Assembly: GCA_028456385.1 (NCBI GenBank)
Contig: JALNQF010000008.1
Coordinates: 434,001-498,000, forward strand
Origin: Ophiosphaerella korrae
Taxonomy: Eukaryota; Ascomycota; Dothideomycetes; Pleosporales; Phaeosphaeriaceae
DNA: 64,000 nucleotides
Reading direction: 5' to 3'
The position numbers and the translations under genes were made by a program. How positions within the stretch are numbered: the first letter of the stretch is position 1; each line of letters begins with the position of its first letter. A model generated the notes under the pieces. The model ran no database searches, had not been told where the DNA came from, and saw only the letters and a program-made list of their open reading frames with translations. Of this stretch, positions 60,424 to 64,000 are shown piece by piece.

Positions 60424-62663
60424 TTAAGAGGTGCCCTTGACTTCCACTCTCCCCTCACTTTTCAACCCACCCCCCACATCCTCAACAACCTCATCAAACA
60501 ACCCTCCCTCCGCCTCCACTCCCTTCCCAACAGCGCCCAAAATTCTCCATGCGCGACGGAACTCGTCTCGGATCGCTACGATACCGCGATGCGTTACGGT
60601 CCTCGCAACATTATGATCCAGTTCAAACGGATCCTCAATCGCAAACAAATACCGATTCGTTACCTTCTTCTCTGCCGTAATCGTCGTCTTGGCACTGACC
60701 CAGTTCTTGTCTTGCTTGGTGCGAATGCCGCCGGGCGTGCGGAGTGAGAGGACTTCGTTGGTCCAGTAGAATTGAGGGGGTCGTGGGCCGTGATGCCCGT
60801 ACCCGGAGAGTGAGGCGTAGTACTGGAAGAAGCCGCGGAGGAGAGCGCCGATGGACTGTTTGTTTTGCGAAAGGTGGCCGGATTGCGCAGCCGATGTGAT
60901 TTCTTGCTCGTTGCGCCAGAAGCGGACGGTGTAGCCGGCGATGGTCGTGTCTTTGAAGAAGGTTTCGAGTTGGGCGAGGTCTTTAGGCTGAGGAATTGCG
61001 TGTTGGAGGTTTGGGCAGACGGGTGGTTGAGCTATGTTCACCTGGTTTCGGTTGCATGTTAGTGAGCGTCTCGCATGCGGTTTGTGCGACGGGGTTTACT
61101 GACAAGATAGTGCAGAACCATGAGGACCCAGCCGTATGAAGACAAAGTACCTGAATATGAACTGTTGATCTTGCGGCGCTTAGCCCACGATTTGACGAAG
61201 AGGACGATCGGGCGGACGCGAGTGTCGGCGAGAGAGTAGCATCGCAACATCTGAGTATTGTGTATACCTAGTGGGTTTTCAAAGTTAATATCACACTGGA
61301 TTCCTACACCCTGTTTTGGGAAATCAAGTGGCCCAAGGGCCTTTTCTCGCACCCAGACCTTTTCAGTACGTAAGTGTTGTTGCTGTTTGTTCGGAAGGTT
61401 ATCTGCGCCTGGCTCATCAGTTTGTGGCTTAATAGATGCTGCAGAAGAGTCAATATTGGTTGATCTGACTTCAGCAGTAGCTTCTAATACGGTTCTCCTC
61501 TGCTTCTCTTTCTTCTCAGGCGTTGAACGAAGTTCTGGAAAATCTTCTTTGGAACCCGTACTGTCGACCTTGCCCATAGATTCGATTGGGGCGTTACCCC
61601 CGCCGCTAGTTAGTGGCTTGTTCGTTGGTGAGTGTTCTAAAGAGACATCTGTAGGATATTTCTCCTCTTCGGGGAGCTCATCCCATCTTTGGCGTTCCTC
61701 GGAAAGAGCAGTGTAGAGTGTCTCGGTTGGAAATTGACACACTTTCAAGATGGGCACTCGTGTGCGCGTCAGAAGTCGGCCACCCATCTTTGCATCCAGT
61801 ATTGCCCGTTCAAGCAGGCGTGGAATACCGCGGTCGATGCCAATCTGGTCAGCTCGGGAAAAGTCTTTCCATTCTGGCACAATTGCAAGGTCCATGTCAG
61901 AGCCTGGCATCCCAAAACCAGAAGCAAGGCTGCCAAAGCCAACCAAGGAAATAGTGGCAATGTCCCCAGAGTAGCCCTCAGAAAAAGCCGTGCGCACGAT
62001 GCCTTCTAGTCGTTGTCTAAATGCTTCCTTCTCCTCGAACTCAGCTCGACTCATTTCAACCTTTGGAATTTCTTCTTCTGCTATCTTGTCAAGGTAACCT
62101 ACTTGAGCCACTGTATTTTCTCGTTGCTGACTGAAGTGCCCTCTGGGCTGATGTGGTGGTTGAAATTGAGGGTGTTGTAGTGATGTGGGACTGGCTTGAT
62201 TGTGAGTTGCTGGATATGGCCTTTGCAGCACCCTTGGGGCAGATGCACTAGGAGTGGGCTGTGTCATTGGCGAGCTTTGAACATGGGGAGTCTGTTGAGG
62301 GGGCCTGGGGTCCTGCTGTCTGGCTGCATTTTGTGCCGACTGGGACGAGACAGTTGCTTGGGGGTGAGTTGCAGTTTGGGATATGTTGTGGTGATAGACT
62401 GGATTGTTAAAGTTATTTCCTCTGCCCCGTCTAGGTGGTGCGGAATGTGGAACATGACTGTTCTGTTGCTCCTGACTGTGCTCAGGACGGTGCTGGCGGT
62501 TTCTGTCACCGCGCCAGGGCCCACCACGACCACGGCCTCGTCCCCGCTGGAAGGAATGGGCGCCCTGGCTATTCTGGCCGTGTGCGATCCTGACGTTGCC
62601 GAGTATCATGCCGCGCAACTGATTTTCCAGGGCACTGTGATCTGATTCGGCCGATTGCTCCAT
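60424..62663 (-). CDS. Cid1/TUTase-type poly(A) or poly(U) polymerase
   Basis: Two exons on the minus strand, 62663-61104 and 61041-60424, give 725 residues. The N-terminal 200 residues are disordered with RGRGRGRGGPWRG and many Gln/Pro. The catalytic core follows: pol-beta-type motif GFGSLASGFG, GSDMDLAIV with Asp256 and Asp258, later IQCDINFENPLGIHNT with the third Asp, and YSGTLSSYGWVLMVLHYL. The PAP-associated region is in the second exon (SIGALLRGFFQYYA, then IEDPFELDHNVARTV with the base-selecting His region). Enzymes of this family add U or A tails to RNA. The 62-nt intron has a GTCAGT donor. A GTG at 62768 is not a likely start. It is divergent from the TFIIF gene. Confidence 0.88.
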
Positions 62664-63048
62664 AATGATATTGAGCGAGAACCGCTCGTGGCGGGAGCTG
62701 AAGCAGGGTCTACGCGCCACAGGCCAGCGCCGGAGCTTGTTGGGCTGACTGCTTGAGGCCCTATTCACTTGCCGCTATTGTTGTTTGTTGCGCGGGCGGT
62801 GTGCTCTGTCTGGCCTAGGTGACTTTTATGGGCCATGGCCAAACTGGGACTAGTATAGAGCTCTGACGTTGCTTCGGACCTGGGAACGTCTGCCTCGCCC
62901 TCTTCTTGTAGGACAAAGCCCATTGCGGCCTCTCTTGTCCTGCCTTTCCTCTCCATCTTTTCCTCACGCCCACGCCGCCACGCCACATACACCGCCCTAT
63001 CCTCAACCCCAGCATCATCACACCAATCCACACACCCCCACCCTCGCT
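62664..63048. promoter_or_regulatory. Shared divergent promoter, Cid1-like / TFG1
   Basis: 385 bp between two opposed start codons, GC-rich with a C/A-rich end next to the TFIIF start. It contains the promoters of both genes. Confidence 0.45.
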
Positions 63049-64000
63049 ATGAACAGGAACCCGCCAGCGCCTTCTGCGCCCGCCGCGGCAGGCGGACAGC
63101 AACCGCCCGTCCGTCGCCCTCGTCCGCGTCCAAAAGACTCCGGGCCACTGCGCGCACCACGGAGGCCGCTGAAGAATATCACGCGCCCAATGGTCTCGCT
63201 GACGCAGATGAACGAGACGAAAAAGCCCAGCACCGCGCCCAGCACCTCCGACACCAGGCAGGAGATGGACGCATTGCGGCATGAATTTCTCAGCAAAGGC
63301 GCCAGTACCTTCCCCCTCATCGTCACTCGCCGCGACCTCAAGCAACTGCGACACCACGTCATGCGCCTACAGAGCAAGGGCCGCGCCGACATCGAGGACA
63401 AAGAACACTTCACCCCCCCAATCCGCCTCCATCGCCGGGACCCACGCGCGCCGCCCAGTGGTGTAGGATCTCACTATGAAGAAGAAGATACAAAGGAAGA
63501 CATGGAAGAGATCAAAGAGCGCGAGCGCATCGAACTGCAAAAGGAAGATCGTCGTAAGATCCGCGAGGAGAACCAGGCCAAGATCGCCCCAACAGGCAAG
63601 ACAAAGCCCCAGGCATTCCAAAAGAAGACAGAGCAGAAGTTTAGGCCCGACGATACACCTGAGGCGAAGAAGCGACAGCTCCTGCGCTATGAAGAAACCC
63701 TACCTTGGCATCTGGAGGACTTCGAAAACAAGCAAACCTGGGTCGGCACCTACGAGTCAGAGCTCTCCGAGGCTCATGTGATGCTCTCAACCGACCCCTC
63801 CAATCCACACGGCCCTATCCGCTTAGCACCTATGGAGCGCTGGTATAGATTCAATGTCAAGGGCAAAGTCAAGCCAACAGGCGAAGATATAGACAAAGTT
63901 ATGTACAAGGTTGAAAACGTGCCAGGCTTCTTGAAGAGCATTGAAGCACGAGCTGTCAAGAGGGAGTTGGATCATGAGCGATCACGCACGCGCATTGGTC
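63049..64000 (+). CDS. TFG1: Transcription factor IIF subunit alpha (Tfg1/RAP74), partial
   Basis: The 5' 317 codons of a gene that runs off the right edge; no stop and no intron is seen up to 64000. TFIIF binds RNA polymerase II and helps initiation and early elongation. The N-terminus is Pro/Arg-rich and disordered. Family marks are FPLIVTRRDLKQLRHHVMRL, LPWHLEDFENKQTWVGTY and SEAHVML, with PMERWYRFNVKGK following, which together form the Tfg1/Tfg2 dimerisation domain. The long charged helix with EEIKERERIELQKEDRRK is an insertion in the domain seen in fungal Tfg1. The remainder, including the C-terminal winged helix, lies outside the window. Confidence 0.92.
   Translation, partial: MNRNPPAPSAPAAAGGQQPPVRRPRPRPKDSGPLRAPRRPLKNITRPMVSLTQMNETKKPSTAPSTSDTRQEMDALRHEFLSKGASTFPLIVTRRDLKQLRHHVMRLQSKGRADIEDKEHFTPPIRLHRRDPRAPPSGVGSHYEEEDTKEDMEEIKERERIELQKEDRRKIREENQAKIAPTGKTKPQAFQKKTEQKFRPDDTPEAKKRQLLRYEETLPWHLEDFENKQTWVGTYESELSEAHVMLSTDPSNPHGPIRLAPMERWYRFNVKGKVKPTGEDIDKVMYKVENVPGFLKSIEARAVKRELDHERSRTRIG

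Noticed and set aside
61258..61716. Plus-strand frame of 152 codons
   Set aside because: Antisense shadow of the nucleotidyltransferase gene.

Overview
The window is nuclear DNA of a filamentous ascomycete (Pezizomycotina, most likely a Dothideomycete of the Pleosporales type). The evidence is short introns of about 43-80 nt with CTAAC or CTGAC branch points, pyrimidine-rich untranslated leaders, and genes confined to filamentous fungi: a Con7-type zinc finger factor, a fused HMP kinase/TenA thiamine enzyme and long ATG11. The species call is inference; no rRNA, tRNA or organellar sequence was recognised.

Layout. 1.0-5.3 kb: an acid-ceramidase-like hydrolase, a CCDC174-like protein and homoserine dehydrogenase. 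5.3-13.3 kb: gene-poor, with one small Cys-rich protein gene at 9.88 kb. 13.3-18.5 kb: divergent ATG11 and CENP-H genes. 21-25.8 kb: an NHP6-type HMG protein, the SEC11 signal peptidase and a PWWP plus BTB-like protein. 26.7-37.4 kb: dense block with a membrane glycoprotein, Rad9, an F-box/LRR protein, a THI20-type thiamine enzyme and the DBP2 RNA helicase. 37.4-46.8 kb: gene-poor DNA with simple repeats, ending in a long ATG-free tract before the Con7 gene. 51.7-64 kb: a mitochondrial PPR protein, Rtf2, an SDR reductase with an in-frame stop, a transferrin-receptor-like M28 protein, a Cid1-like nucleotidyltransferase and the 5' part of TFIIF alpha (Tfg1), cut by the window edge.

The genes are mostly single-copy housekeeping functions (replication and checkpoint, kinetochore, transcription, RNA, autophagy, secretion, amino acid and vitamin synthesis). 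I see no biosynthetic cluster, intact transposon, CRISPR array or virus. Several lie as divergent pairs over short shared promoters (CCDC174/HOM6, ATG11/CENP-H, RAD9/F-box, CID1/TFG1). Most CDSs are spliced; exon joins were built by hand from splice signals, reading phase and family knowledge. The listed start and end span the CDS, and exons are in the evidence.

The best leads are unusual gene structures rather than a new system: a 1,776-nt tract without a single ATG before the Con7 gene; an SDR gene cut by TAG with 53 family-like codons after it; a GC-AG intron in RAD9; a doubtful splice junction in the F-box gene; an M28 homologue lacking the general base and one metal ligand; and large DBP2 introns, one in helicase motif V.
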